Source of the DNA: Didymodactylos carnosus
Lineage: Eukaryota > Rotifera > Eurotatoria > Philodinida > Philodinidae
Direction: 5' to 3'
Assembly: GCA_905250885.1 (NCBI GenBank)
Contig: CAJNOQ010000017.1
Span: 1-64,000 of the forward strand
Length of the DNA: 64,000 bases
Shown piece after piece: positions 24,098 through 37,180 of this stretch; position 1 is the stretch's first letter, and each line of letters starts with the position of its first letter. The translations under genes and the position numbers were made by a program. The notes under the pieces are model-generated. The model did no database searches. It was given only the letters and a program-made list of their open reading frames with translations, and had not been told where the DNA came from.

Positions 24098-26272
24098 GAC
24101 GCAGGAACATAAAAACGTATTTTCTCTCATTTGACAACACATTTTTTTCTTTCTTTTGTTCTTTAAGCTAAAAAAGAAAAAGGAAGATGGCCTTTATTGC
24201 GGTTATATAAAAACTAGAAGTTGATGAACAAAATAAAATACTCGGCTATTTCAGCGAGACTAGAGCTACAAGAAATAAAAGAAGTTATGAGTAAAACAAC
24301 ATGTAATAATGGAAAAAGAAAAGATTGTGTTATTTTTTGCTCATGTGAATTTTATAATGCGAGAACCGTCTAATATAGACATTAATGAATAAAAACCGAG
24401 GAGTAATTTGTAATTCAAAATATGTTTACTCGTTTTGAAATAAATATTTGATAAATTCAGCACGTTTCGATTTCTGTTTACATACGTGATACCTAAGCGA
24501 GTATATGACGTATGAACAACCTTGAAATCTTTGTGAATGGGAAACCTTTCTAGAAGTCAAAGTATTTTCTGTTGTTTTTTCCAACATTTATTGCGCTTTA
24601 CGGTATGGTATGCTGCAGATAAGATAGAGTATTTTCTGATATTCTGAAGTAGGTTGGATGGATTTTGACTGAGTTAGGAATTATTTAATCGTTGATGAAA
24701 ATAATCAAAAATGGGTTATTTCACCTAGTAACAACAAACTTCCACGAAAACACCACGTCGAAATGATTTCTAAAAGCGTTAACTAAAATCTGTCTACTTT
24801 TGGAGGTTTTGCCATAAAGGTCTTGAGGAACAATCTGACTTCATTTTCAAACACCCAGATGCTTTCCTGCACGTTTTATTGCAGTAAAATTTGCTAGCGC
24901 TTTACTAAAAAGACTTGTTAGTGAACACCCTCAAAAATGTTATTTCTATAACTCAACCCATCAAACATGGTTGTACTTTGTACTTTTATAAAGAAATATA
25001 ATGAGGTGTACTTGAAAGCTAATGAATGTCCAAACAAATTAGATTGTATGATAACCATTGGTTTTGTAAAATGAGAAACTTTTTCGTGTTTTATTCGGGA
25101 CAGCAATGTATGACAACTCTATTTCATACCTACGCTCGTTCAAACGTTATTACAAAAAAAATTCATCGACCTTTTATTTTGTTAGAGATAGTACTTCCGT
25201 TGATACAGAAAAAATAGCCTACACGACGCCTGTGCCTTATAATTTAGAGACAAAATTTTTATAAATTTTATAATAGATCAGTGACGAGCTAGGTCAACTT
25301 TTTTTCGGTTTGGCTAAGCATCTGGCATAACTTTTTCCTAAACAGTCGATAAAATTAAAAACGGCACTTATTGAACATGAAAATCCAGGACGTCGGGAAC
25401 GATGTAATTAATTGTCTATTAAACATCCAGTAATAACTCATTCAATGTTTGTTAAACGGACAGTTTTAGACCAGTGCGACAATTTATTGACCGGTTTTAC
25501 ACATTTAAAATGGAAATGTTTTAATGGGATATTTACATTTTAAGATCCCGGAAATTAAGTACAACTGATCCCGTTTACTAATTTTCGCGAAAAAATGCAC
25601 AAATGATGTCGGTTTTCCTAATAATTTTTAATTAGTTATAAAATAACACAACTAATCGCAGAAAAAACTATTTTTTTTCTTGAACAACACAAATGATCTC
25701 GGAAAATTAGCAGGTCATGGCACCGCTTTTCAATTTGAGGCTCATTGAGCAGCTATGGGATCTCACTTTAACCATAGAATTTAACTGCACAAAACATTGA
25801 TGTTATGAAAAAGATTTCATAAAAATAATTCATATATAGTATCAGACGACTGTTTTGCTTTAAATTGAAATTTACATAATGGATATTTTCCGATATTCTG
25901 GACAAATATATGTATAATATAATCCATAATTAACCTGTTCTGTACGTTTTTTACGTGTATTGTTTTCTTTGGGGATTGTTAATGACTCATATTCATCTTT
26001 ACATTAAAAAAAATCTTGCCATATTCAGGTAGACATGTTGATAACAGTATATTTTTGAAGTAACGATTGAGGAATATTACTTCCACAAATGTTTTAATAC
26101 TTTTCAATGGAAGATAATGACTGCCGTCTTTGTGGTCTGAGATAGTGAGACTGCACATATATTGTTTCAAATTATGTTTCCAGTAAAAGACACTATACAA
26201 CACTAGTCAATCTTTAGTATGGATAAATAGCTCAAATTGTATATTCTTATTTTGGTTATATGAAAAAAATCT
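24098..26272. other. Intergenic, no gene recognised
   Basis: AT-rich DNA with short overlapping ORFs only (for example 24918-25106 on minus and 25026-25217 on plus). I see no domain, RNA gene or clear element ends. Confidence 0.5.
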
Positions 26273-26477
26273 TACCTATTCTTTTTTTTTTAGACTTTAA
26301 CTTTCATCTCTGCAGTCCACCCCATTGCATCTGTGTCCAAAGGTACCGAGACAATGAGCATTAGACAGCTTGTCCAAGACGATCACGCGACCGCCGTTGC
26401 CAGGATTCGAACTCCGTATGTTTGAACTACGTTGTCTGCCCACTAACCGACTGAGTCACACTGCTCTACCTATTCTT
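26273..26477 (-). mobile_element. tRNA-derived SINE with 11-bp target duplication
   Basis: Read on the minus strand, the element starts with GAGCAGTGTGACTCAGTCGG (A-box region) and carries GGAGTTCGAATCCTGGC (B-box) about 45 bases later. A ~110-base body follows, and it ends in an A tail (T run at 26282-26291 on plus). TACCTATTCTT is repeated exactly at 26273-26283 and 26467-26477. Internal Pol III promoter, A tail and target duplication together define a SINE. It looks young because the duplication and boxes are intact. Confidence 0.85.
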
Positions 26478-29185
26478 AATCTGAACTGTTTTCTTTTATA
26501 GATTTATCAGATTAATCACTTAATAAGCAAAAGTTGCACATTGCCTCCACTTACCATAAACCGACGAGAAAGCCGGAAAGTCATGATGCTAAAGAACGAC
26601 ATTTAACTACTAAAAGATCATATAGTTCCTCAATGAGTCTCAGGTTGAGCCATGACTTGCTAATTTTCTAGTAAATGATGCCGAATGGATACACCAAGAG
26701 ACCACATGTGATAATCTTAAATAATATTAGTTAGTAGTAAAAATGAAAAGTGCATAAGATTTACATGTTTGTACAAACAATTGCGTATAGTAGATTTCTT
26801 TAGATATCCATTCTTCAGTTTTTCTGAAAATAGTATAGAAAACCTCCTTAGTTTAGGCTAAAAATCCTGAAGTTTATGACTATTCTTTAATGATAACAAT
26901 TTTCTTCACTTTAATTATTATTTTACGTTAAATTAAAAAAAGACGTAGGATGATGGTATTGGCAATGGATCTAGAGTAAATAATAAAATAGAATTATTAT
27001 AAATAGAAAAACTGATTTGTTTATTTTTGAAAACAGAATTTCTGTAGTTATCACAAACTCTCTATCCAACTTAACAGACTTCTATAATAGCTAATTTTCC
27101 CTCCGGACGATCTATTTAGATCGAGATAGGTCTAAATCTGTGTAAATCTTATTATTTTTTTTTTTTTCTTGTATAAGAATTGATTGAGTTTTTATTTTTC
27201 AATTATTTGAGCATATTTTTATCTTCATGCATTGTATGATAAAACTAAAAATGTCATTTTCTTCAACTATTCCTCATTCACCGCTGTTCTAAGACGACGA
27301 AGAAGGTCGTAGTTACACACGCTATGAATAGTATAATAATAATAGCAGAAAAAAATGTCAAATTTTATTACAATCATTATCATTTGGAACTACTACTAAG
27401 TAGATTGAGTTAACACAGATAAAAGTATTAGTTTTCGTCACTTGAAATCAAACCAGTTACATGTACGTAAATTTTTTACACATTTTTTTCTCAGTTACTA
27501 ATTCTAGGTGTGAGAGGGCTATGAGCATGTTGTCCACTTAAATGACTAATAAGTGGAGATTTGCATCTGTAGTAGTCTTCTTATAAATGGTGAACAAGAA
27601 TTAGTGTCAAATGAATACGTTCATTGAATGTTTTGTTGATATAACACACTTTTCTAACGTGTTAAGAACGAGAAAGTAATGTGTAGAAAACTACTTAAAA
27701 GTCTTAACTCTCCATTTGAGTATCTACATATTTAGTTAATGTCTATCTCTACTAAGAATTTGAAGTAAAACTCTCTGCCAATATTTTTGTACATCAATTC
27801 TGTTCATTTATTAATTAAGAAAAAAAAAAGTTTTGATTGTTCAAGTGTCTCACGGTCTTATACTCTTGACATTGAATCGATCTAAATAAATTTTTTTGAA
27901 GTTTTCCTGTTCTTAAATCTCATATTTTACTTTCTTTGCTTGCTTTTTCTTCATGCGGCGAAAACAGGAAAAAGTGTTCATCTCTCTTTTGGATTCATGC
28001 AGTCTATCTACTATAATAGTGAGTCCTGTGAAGAAGAAAAAAAAGGAAAAGAGAACAGAACAAAAACAGAGTGAAATGTTGTTGGCACACAAGCAAACAT
28101 CGTTGTTGTAATAATTCTATTAAATAATCGAATGTCGTGGAGAGAGAGATATATTCCTTATAGAAGTTGATAATACTTCTATTTCTTCTTACTCAACAAG
28201 AATAATTGAACCATAAAATGAAAAAAGATGAGAGACTGATGAAGAAATAATAAGTATTTCACTACTATTGACATAGAGGTATGTATTTTCTATCATATCA
28301 TATCATATCTAAAATAATTTCATGATGTCAAAATGAGTCCACTGATGTAAAATCAAAAGTAGTAAACAGTTTTTTTTAAACGATTCGTCTGCAAAAATCT
28401 CTTTTTTTACAGAAGAAAAGATTCACGTCCGTAATTGACATAATCGTTATTAATAGTATAGAACACTTTTAATTATTGATCTGGAAAGATTTGTTGACAG
28501 TATAATAGTAGGTAATCAAAAATTTGTGCGTCTTTTGTTTTACTATATACTGGTCAATCTTTCTCCGTTCTTTTCAATCTTTTAGTGTCAATATATTTAG
28601 TTTATACACTGTTCTATTCTATTCTATTGTTGATTACGATATGTATATATGCCATATTGAACACAGACCACACACAGTCTGATGATATTAAATAGAATTA
28701 ATGACCTTTCAGTTCATGATTATTTGCTTTTACTAAATGGTTTTGGCCTGCTGTTCGTATTAAACTGTGTAAATCATTATGGCTTCTTTTGCTCTCGCTT
28801 TCTCTCTCTCTCTCTCTCTTTCTCTCTCGACAAATTATCTGTCAAGGTAATCAAGAAAATGTAAATATAGAAAATTATATATAAAAATAGATAGTGCATT
28901 ATATCTTGCTGAGACGACATATCTATAACGATATTCAAAGAATACCTACTGTTGTTCTTCAATTAAACAATCAATTTCAGTGAGTACTATGTAAGATGAG
29001 AAGGAGTGTGTTTAAAAACAAGTGTTTTCTTTACAATAAAGCAAGGTCAAGAAAAAAATATAGCGAGTAGATTTCTAATCGTTTTATCTTTTTGATCAGT
29101 TTCTTATATTTCAAGTCAAAAATTATAATTAAATTTGGTACAAGTCAAACATTAATTTTCAATTGAAATTATGCTCAAATTGGTT
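26478..29185. other. Intergenic, no gene recognised
   Basis: AT-rich, with a (TC)n microsatellite at about 28797-28828. ORFs are short; those near 28682-28962 overlap the microsatellite. Nothing else is supported. Confidence 0.5.
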
Positions 29186-29575
29186 TTAGACATTCAGAAG
29201 GACCGGTGATTCTATCGAGGTTCTCGGAACTGGTCGTTTTAAAAGTGGGAAAAACTTTTTAAAATTTTTCCTAGTCGGCAGTTTTGTACACAAATGTTTG
29301 CTCGATCAAATAAGACGTCGCAGACTTTCTCATGGTGGTTCGTTGATGAAATACAAATTTTTTCTCTAAAATAGAACCAGTTATAACCGATCCGTTTTTC
29401 AATAAAAACTTTGTATTTCATCAATGAACCACCATGAGAAAGTCTGCGACGTCTTATTTGGTAGAGCAAACATTTGTGTACAAAACTGTCGACTGAAACA
29501 AATTTTAAAAAGTTTTTCCAACTTTTAAAATTACTACTTCCGAGAGTCCCGATAAACTAACCCGTGCATGTCTAA
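29186..29575. mobile_element. Fold-back MITE, ~390 bp
   Basis: TTAGACATTCAGAAGGACCGG at the left faces an end whose complement begins TTAGACATGCACGGG. The inner arms are much better conserved: GTACACAAATGTTTGCT, AATAAGACGTCGCAGACTTT and CATGGTGGTTC all recur inverted. The spacer is about 45 bases. The ORF at 29239-29469 is the palindrome read through, not a gene. Confidence 0.75.
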
Positions 29576-29642
29576 TGCAGAAGTACAAAAAAAAAATTGT
29601 TTTTAGTAATATTTAGTTGTTGTTGATCAGATTCTAAATAGA

Positions 29643-30951
29643 CTAGAGTAAAGTGTCTAATTGGAATCGCAACCATATTTGTCTCACTCGTGACTCTAGT
29701 ATCTGAGTGAGTTTTGAAGCGATTTCCACCGAATTTGGGGGCTTTTGTAGCTGGAAGTCTTATCTATTTAATGATCTTAAAATTATTCTGAAATTCACGG
29801 ATCGCAGGAAGATTTACTAAGCCGAGGATCATTTTGGTTCCCATTAGGCTCTGTGCCTAATGGGAACCGTACAGCGAAATGTGTGTCTAATTGGAACCAT
29901 CCCGTTCAAATTACACGAGTTTTCAACGTTTTAGTAAAACCTATTTTCTGCAATATTTCATAGAATATTGTAGAAAATATTTTCCACAAATAAATTCACT
30001 AACTGCTCTGTACACAATGAGCCAATTTCGAGATTTTTCCGATCAATTAGTAATATGGTAGTCCCTAAGTAATGAAAGCATATGCACTACTACATACATG
30101 ATCGTCTGAAAAAAATATTGAGTAATGGTAGAAAGGTAAATTAATATATGGCATTACTCGCGTTTGGCATATCAAAATGGTCCATAAAATTAAAATTAAT
30201 ATGGACAGATTGTGACTGGGCAGCAGTTTCTTGATTCTGATCATCTCCGTTTGAATACATAGTGCATATGCTTTCATTACTTAGGGACTACCATATTACT
30301 AATTGATCGGAAAAATCTCGAAATTGGCGCATTGTGTACAGAGCAGTTAGTGAATTTATTTGTGGAAAATATTTTCTACAATATTCTATGAAATATTGCA
30401 GAAAATAGATTTTTTACTAAAACGTTGAAAACTCGTGTAATTTGAACGGGATGATTTCAATTAGACACACATTTTGCTGTACGATTCCAATTAAGCTCAC
30501 TGCCTAATATGCAACCATCTCGTTTTTACATACACTAAAGTATGGTAAGTATAACTTGGCAATTTTGGTTCTACAAATCTCGAATTAGTAGCATTCGACG
30601 GGGCTCATTCTCCAGATTATGATCATATAAAAACTTCTTAGTTTATCGTACAAAGTCTTTTAAAAAATAGGTTTTACTAAAACGTTGCAAACCCGTGTCA
30701 TTTCAACGGGACGGTTCCCATTGGACACAGAGCCTAATTGGAACCAAAATGACCCTCTGCTTAGCAAATCTTCCTGCGATCCGACTCTAATGGGAATTTC
30801 AGAATAATTTTAAGATCATTGAATAGATAAGACTTTCAGCTACAAAAGCTCCCAAATTCGGTGAAAATCGCTTCAAAACTCACTCACGTCAGATACTAGA
30901 GTCACGAGTGAGACAAATATGGTTGCGATTCCAATTAGACACTTTACTCTA
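29643..30951. mobile_element. 1.3-kb fold-back element with repeated CTAATTGGAA words
   Basis: CTAGAGTAAAGTGTCTAATT at the left is mirrored at 30951. Inner pairs include TTTGTCTCACTCGTGACTCT, TGAAAGCATATGCACTA and TTCACTAACTGCTCTGTACA. The phrase CTAATTGGAA(T/C)C, with CTAATGGGAACC variants, recurs along both arms. The right arm is about 250 bases longer because of an extra unit (30480-30730) that itself repeats AAAACGTTG..ACGGG. The centre is near 30175. No coding capacity. Confidence 0.75.
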
Positions 30952-33900
30952 TCATTTTCACTAGTGAGAATTTTAATTTAATGTTAGAAGATGATGCGGT
31001 TACAGATGAAAGTTTAAGTGTAAATAGATGTACATTGACCATATGGTTAGATTAGTGTGAAGTCGATTTAGTTAATCGTCGCTGTCATTTCATGTTTATT
31101 CAAAGAACTCATTTCTCATTTTCTTTTTTTTTTTCTTTTATTTTAAGATGAAAAATATTAAAATACATAGAGGCATATGGTTATCGCACCCATTGTCACG
31201 TACATCCATCGGATCAACTTAAATCAATATTTTTCTTTCAAAATAAAAAATAATATTAATAACTGTGAAACAAATACTTTATATGTAGATAGATGGTGAT
31301 ATGTCAAACTGATTTCTTTGTTTCTCAAGTGACTAACAATTGAATTTTTTTTTTTATTTTAATCAGTAAAGAAGTAAATGAGTAACAGTTTTTATATAAG
31401 AAAGAAGAAGATCAATATCATGGATTGAAAAATAACAAAAGAGAAAACACGAGAAACTGTTTAATATATATATATACGAATGATGAGAATATTTTTGACA
31501 GAGAGTTCAACTGTTGTGTGCGTTAATTTGTACAGAGATTAATCTGAATGATCAATAAAATCTGTGAATGAACAGACGTGTTTCACTTCTGGGTATAAGA
31601 ATTTATCAGACAATAACATATTGTGTCGATTTTCATTAATGATAAAAGAAAATGAGGAAAAAATCAAATTAACACGCCGTTAGTATTAAAATAATTTGAG
31701 AGGAAAATTTTCTAGTTTTATAACAAAGATTTTTATATTAGACAAAACGAGATTATTTTTATTTTTAATTAAAATTACACTGGAAGGAAGTGTAATTAGA
31801 ATCTATTCAAAGTATTATATATACTTTGGTACTCTTATACGATAGATTACAAAGAGTTCAACAACAAAAAAATTAAATAATATGTTTTAATTTTTAACAA
31901 GTAGATATTATAATACGAAATTAGATAAGATTTATTAAATTATAAATAAATACTTTTTTTTTCGTACTCATGTTTTTTTTTATAGTTCAATTATCAATTG
32001 AAACGTTTCGATATTAACTAAAATGAGTACGAAGAAAAAAGTATTTATTTTATAATTTAATAAATATTTTTTTAATTACATTAGACTAAAGATTTTTTAG
32101 CTTATCTAAACATATTCCAATTCAATTTTAAATTCTCATCGAGATAATTCCATGTAATATACAACAATATCTTCAATAATTTGATAAAATATTTTATGAT
32201 AATTTTTTTAACAGTCATTTGTATATTAATCTAGTGTTTAATGATAAACTAGTATGACTTTCATTATTTCTGATGTGTAAAATTAAGAATCCTTGATTAT
32301 ATAACCCTGGTGTAATCTTGTTAATCGATAAATCATTGAGACTGGTGTTCGCATAAAAATAGAATAAACAATTGATATTTAATAAGCGATTAATCAATTG
32401 TTTCTTATTGTGTGTCGATATTTATTATTTCAAGTCAAAAACAACAATTGTTTTCTCTCATTTGTCTTGTCAAGGTTTTCTAAACTATGCATAAAAAGAG
32501 AGCATAATCAATTTATAATCAATCACTGTCACTTTTTTTTCTTTTTACGTTGTGTTGTGTTAATTTTAATTGTCCGCTAAATGGGAGGAGAACATTGTAT
32601 GAGTTTAAATTTCAGTCTTGAAATAGTCTGTGATATACGATACTCATTTCTCGACGTATCTTAAATATATACATTCTAGTCTATACTCTCTCTTGCTCTA
32701 CTTGACTGATTTTTTTGGGGGGGATTTTTTTCAATAACGAAGAAATACCATGTCTAATAATTGATACACACGTTAATGATCAGTTACAAACGAATGAAAT
32801 TAATGAAAACAGTATTCTTAAAGTTTAAATTAGAAATGTTGTTGAATTTGTGATCAATGAAGATTAGAGTCAACTAGTCGATAATATTTATGAAATACTC
32901 CTATTTTAAAGGTATGACTACTGTTAATAATAAAAGGAGATAATTAATATGTAGATAGATTCAATTTTATGGTAAATATTAGATATATCTGGTATTCTAT
33001 ACTTGACTAAATTTATATCCACAATAAGTAACCTGTTAGGCATCATTTATATACATGTTTTGATCTCAAATTAATAAATACGTCAAGAGAAAATTAATGT
33101 TCGGATGTACTCATATAATTGAAACACGATGTTATGTAAAATAGTCAACATGATCTGTTTTATGTCTTGTGATTATCTCTCTCATTTATATTCATCATTC
33201 TTTCTTCTTCTTCTTCTACTATGAAGTAGATCAGTGTCAGAATAAATAAACTTTCTTTTTTTCCCTTTATTATCACTCTTGTTCTTACGATATGTTTTAT
33301 AACGGAACAGGAAGTTAGTGTTGATGCGTAAGATAGAAGAGAAATTAATAATAATGACGACAAACAAGAAGATCAAAGATGAGAATCAAGAATGTTTTAT
33401 ATAATAATCCCTTTATTTCTCTCTCTTTTTCTCTCTTCTTCATGTTGTCCCTAGATGAGAACATCCTGTTAAATAACTTAAACGAGGCTAGTTTATATCG
33501 TGTCTTACGATCATTTACGGTTAACCATTTTTTATATTTATTTTTTTATCTTAGAACTTTTTTTATCTATCTGATGTATGTGAATCCAGTAAGATATCAA
33601 CTAATGCACCATCATTTGATTTGCTACATATAATAACATGATGAATTATTTGTTTTAAAATAATTGTGAGAGACGAACAATGAGTTCAATGAGTTGTCTT
33701 ATTTGATTTTATTCTCTTGCACAATATCATCATCATCTATAATCCAAGTTTACAAACATTTTTCTTATTTTATTTGAAAAGACATTTTACACACATTTGT
33801 AATTACACAATATGAATGAATGAATTCACATCTTTCTATTATGAGATATGGACAAAAAACAGCTTAACAGATTAAACGACATCTCTTTATAGATAGATAT

Positions 33901-34768
33901 GAGAAAGCGAAAAGAGGAGAAAAAAACGATTATGAAGATTGTCTTTTGAATAAAGTTTATTCAACATTTCTTTTTCGTCTTTTTTACATTCATTAATAGA
34001 AAAAGAGAGAGAGAGAGAGAGACAGAGACAGAAGAACTAAATTATTTATCGGGCAAGATAATGCAATTATAGATTATGACGGATGAATTAGGAGAAATCA
34101 AACAACTATGAAATAATCTCATAATATTTACTGATTGTAAAAATTTTCATTTCATTTCTTCAGAATAACTTTTAAAACTCTCTCTCTCTCTCTCTCTCAC
34201 ACACACATTCTCTTTTTATGTGAGACATGTGTAAAAATTTTCAATCCAAAACAGCACGCAAATATCTATCTATCTTTTAACGGAAATGGTAATTATTTCA
34301 ACAATGTATAGTTCACTTGAAATCACACGAGCACATATCAATACTAAGATTATTTTCTTTTGGTGCGTGCTTGTGAACATTAATTCAGAACGATGATGAC
34401 CTTGTAATCTCTAATTATGTATAATTTTGCTTTTGATATTGTTCTCTATTCTATTTTTCATTTATCAAAACGATTAAATTCTTCTATTTAGTTTTTTTAT
34501 ATTGTACATTGCGCAAGTCTATATTGTACATAGGGGGTCATTCTACTGTGGCGGCTACATAAAACACTTTATTATTATTATTATTATTATTATTCACTCT
34601 CTTTTATGTGTGAATCTTGAAGGTTAACAAATTTTCCTTTTTACAATGTGGTCATCTACTTTTTTACTTTGCAGAGGTGTACTCAATTTTATTCTCTCTT
34701 TTGTACATTCATAATAATATAATACAATAAAATAAAATCGTTGACCTGTTATTGATCAAAAGTGGATC
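30952..34768. other. Intergenic with microsatellites
   Basis: AT-rich DNA holding an imperfect inverted repeat (31930-32066) and simple repeats: (GA)n at 34004-34022, (TC)n(AC)n at 34179-34207 and (TTA)n at 34569-34594. The last 500 bases may contain the promoter and 5' UTR of the next gene, but I recognise no defined promoter element. Confidence 0.5.
31930..32066. repeat. Inverted repeat, ~137 bp
   Basis: TTTATTAAATTATAAATAAA with TTTCGTACTCATGTT at the left is matched by AAATGAGTACGAAGAAAAAA and TATTTTATAATTTAATAAAT at the right. The ~45-bp arms surround a spacer that includes CAATTATCAATTG. This is likely a small MITE. Confidence 0.6.
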
Positions 34769-37180
34769 ATGCGTGAACCAGACATTCAACGTCAACATCA
34801 TTTTGATAAATCTCATTTATTAATTTCAAAATCATCATTATCATCCATTCAACAAAACAAGTTATTAATATGTGAACCATCATCATCGACTATAAAACAG
34901 TCATCATTTAATTCTGATCAACGAAGTATTTCACTACGATGTACAGAAGTTAAAACTACACCTCATCACAAATATTCAACAGATGAAAAAAATCATGTTA
35001 TATCTAAAGAATTTGAACAGTATATACCGACAATTAGAAATAAATATAATTCTTATTGTATTGGAGGGAAAGAAATCGTTTGGGCAAATGGAACACAACA
35101 ACAATCGTCAACCCCACTCTCTCGTCTAATTCAACCTTTACTAAAACCATCTATAATTCAAAATTATCATCATGGTATGAAGAGTGAACCATTGAAACGA
35201 CGAGAACAACAAGATAAAATGAATTTAACATGCATCGAACAAACAAGTAAATATTAAACAGAGCTAAAAAAACTCAGACTTATAATCGCTGCAATTTTTT
35301 TTTGTAGCTTCTCCACAAAACACCGACTCGTTAGTAAATGATCATATTCATTACACATCGTATGTAATCAACGATACTTTACTCAAAAAAACGACTTTAC
35401 CCAAATCTCGTACATCTGAATTTAACAATAATTCATCTTCTAATTCGAATACAAACACAAAAGAGCGTCCAAAAACTGTATTTACATCCGATTCAAATCC
35501 TATACCAACAAATAGTTCATCACGTACTCGCTCATTAGAACGTGGAACAAAGAACATTGGCATCGTTAAACCTACAGTAATTCAAGTATCATCAACACTC
35601 TCACCAAACGATTCGACCCTAGTTACATCACCCACATCATCGTCAGCGACAGCCTATGATTCAAATTGGTCATGTGATGAATTAGAAAAATTACAACGAA
35701 GATTTTCAGGTATACTTATCGACTTAATAGAGGTAAATATAATATAAGGATCTATGATGTACTTTCTTGTTTTAGAATTACTTGATACGGCTAAAACATG
35801 TACAAATTCTAATGTAAAGTCAACGATATTTAATGATATAACAAATTGTAATGAAAAATCTGCACCAAAAGCTCAACAAGAAGAAATCGATGCCACTTCG
35901 ACATCATTATCATCCAGTCATATTGAAAAAATACAGTCATTGTACACATCCATGGGTTCTCAAGTGGTGGTATGCGCGTGTAAATCTCAGCTGTATCTTT
36001 TATCGGATAAAGAAATTTGTCAATTAGAACACTGGAAATATGTGTATACTGGATATTGCGTTTGGCTACTCGATTCGGGTAATTATATGATTGACCAACA
36101 TTTTCGCGCCGACACTTCTGCGCACAACACCACAGCGCGCACGACACTTACACTCAAAATGAATTTTTTCTCTTCTGTTTATGATAAATTAATAGTTTTT
36201 TCAAACTTTGTGAATACCTGTTCTGTTCCCACATTATCGGATCAATTAAATTCATCAATATGAATAAAAGAAATATGTTCTGTTTCCATATTATCATTGG
36301 CATCATCAGTCTTTAACTCTTGAATGTTTGATTCACTGTAAAATGTTACTTATCTGTACTCTTTTCTTTACTCGTATATTGTTCACGTTTTTCATAAACA
36401 TTTGTACTTAGTTTCGGTTACAGCACCATGCGCATTATATCCTTAATAACTGATTCGATCATATGGAAAATAGAACAGTTATTCACAAAGTTTGAAAGAA
36501 CTGTTAATTTAACATGAAGAGAATAGAAAAAATTCATTTTGCGCATAGCTGTCGGCGCTTTAGCGTCATGGGCGGAACTGTCTCTGCGCGTGAGTTTCGT
36601 GCGCTGAAACGACATGTACCGAAAAGTCGGCGCGGAAATGTTGTGTCAGGTAATTATAAGAAAGAGACTAATACGACATTCTTTTGTTCATTAGAATGAA
36701 AATCATAAATTATTCAGTTCGGTTAAGAAGAAACAGTCGTTTCCAGAACTTTAATTTAGTTTCCTTGTAATTTTAGGTCTTAATCCTAAACGTCCAATGA
36801 ATCTCCGTCTTCTACTAACTGAACCAGAGACTGGATTCATCCTATGGTCTGATACTATCGATAATAAACTCACATTACCTAAAGAACAAATATTTTCATT
36901 TCGTCATTCGACTCAAAAGGGTTACGTTATGGTCAAATTTGATCAAGGCCAAGATTATTACGATTTTTATAAATTTTATACTCAAATAACTAGAAATCAA
37001 AATTATAAATCATTATTTCTACCATCTAATACTGATGATATAAAACCGAAAAAATCGTTACAGAATATTAAGAAACGTTTTATTAAAAAGTCGAATATAT
37101 CTCCACCGTGTGATTTCAAACACTTGAATCATCTTCAGTCAAATAAAAAACCAAAATCATTAATAACAGGAAATTATTAG
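34769..37180 (+). CDS. Unrecognised protein, low-complexity N-half and conserved C-terminal globular domain
   Basis: Four exons in phase: 34769-35246, 35308-35709, 35776-36078 and 36777-37180, giving 528 residues. Residues 1-330 are Ser/Thr/Asn/Gln-rich and probably disordered. From about 350 (MGSQVVVCACKSQLYLL) through LEHWKYVYTGYCVWLLDSGG, then RPMNLRLLLTEPETGFILW, to KGYVMVKFDQGQDYYDFYKF there is an alternating strand pattern with conserved aromatics. It ends in a helix, which suggests a PH/EVH1-like fold; that is my inference and I cannot name the family. The tail is Lys-rich. Intron 3 is 698 nt because a Mutator-type element (36088-36648) landed on its 5' splice site. The 5' end is uncertain, as the ATG at 34769 is simply the first in frame. 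Confidence 0.75.
36078..36658. mobile_element. Mutator-type non-autonomous element with 10-bp target duplication
   Basis: GGTAATTATA is repeated exactly at 36078-36087 and 36649-36658. The 561-bp element between has long inverted arms of about 200 bp, with TGATTGACCAACATTTTCGC facing the complement of TGACACAACATTTCCGCGCC. TTTCAAACTTTGTGAATA is shared deep in the arms. Outer arms are GC-rich with many GCGC words. Long TIRs and a 9-10 bp duplication are typical of Mutator-like elements. No transposase is present. The left duplication contains the exon 3 donor (G|GTAATT). Confidence 0.85.

Noticed and set aside
28797-28828. CRISPR-like or regulatory repeat
   Set aside because: It is a plain (TC)n microsatellite. 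No array of spaced repeats exists anywhere in the window.
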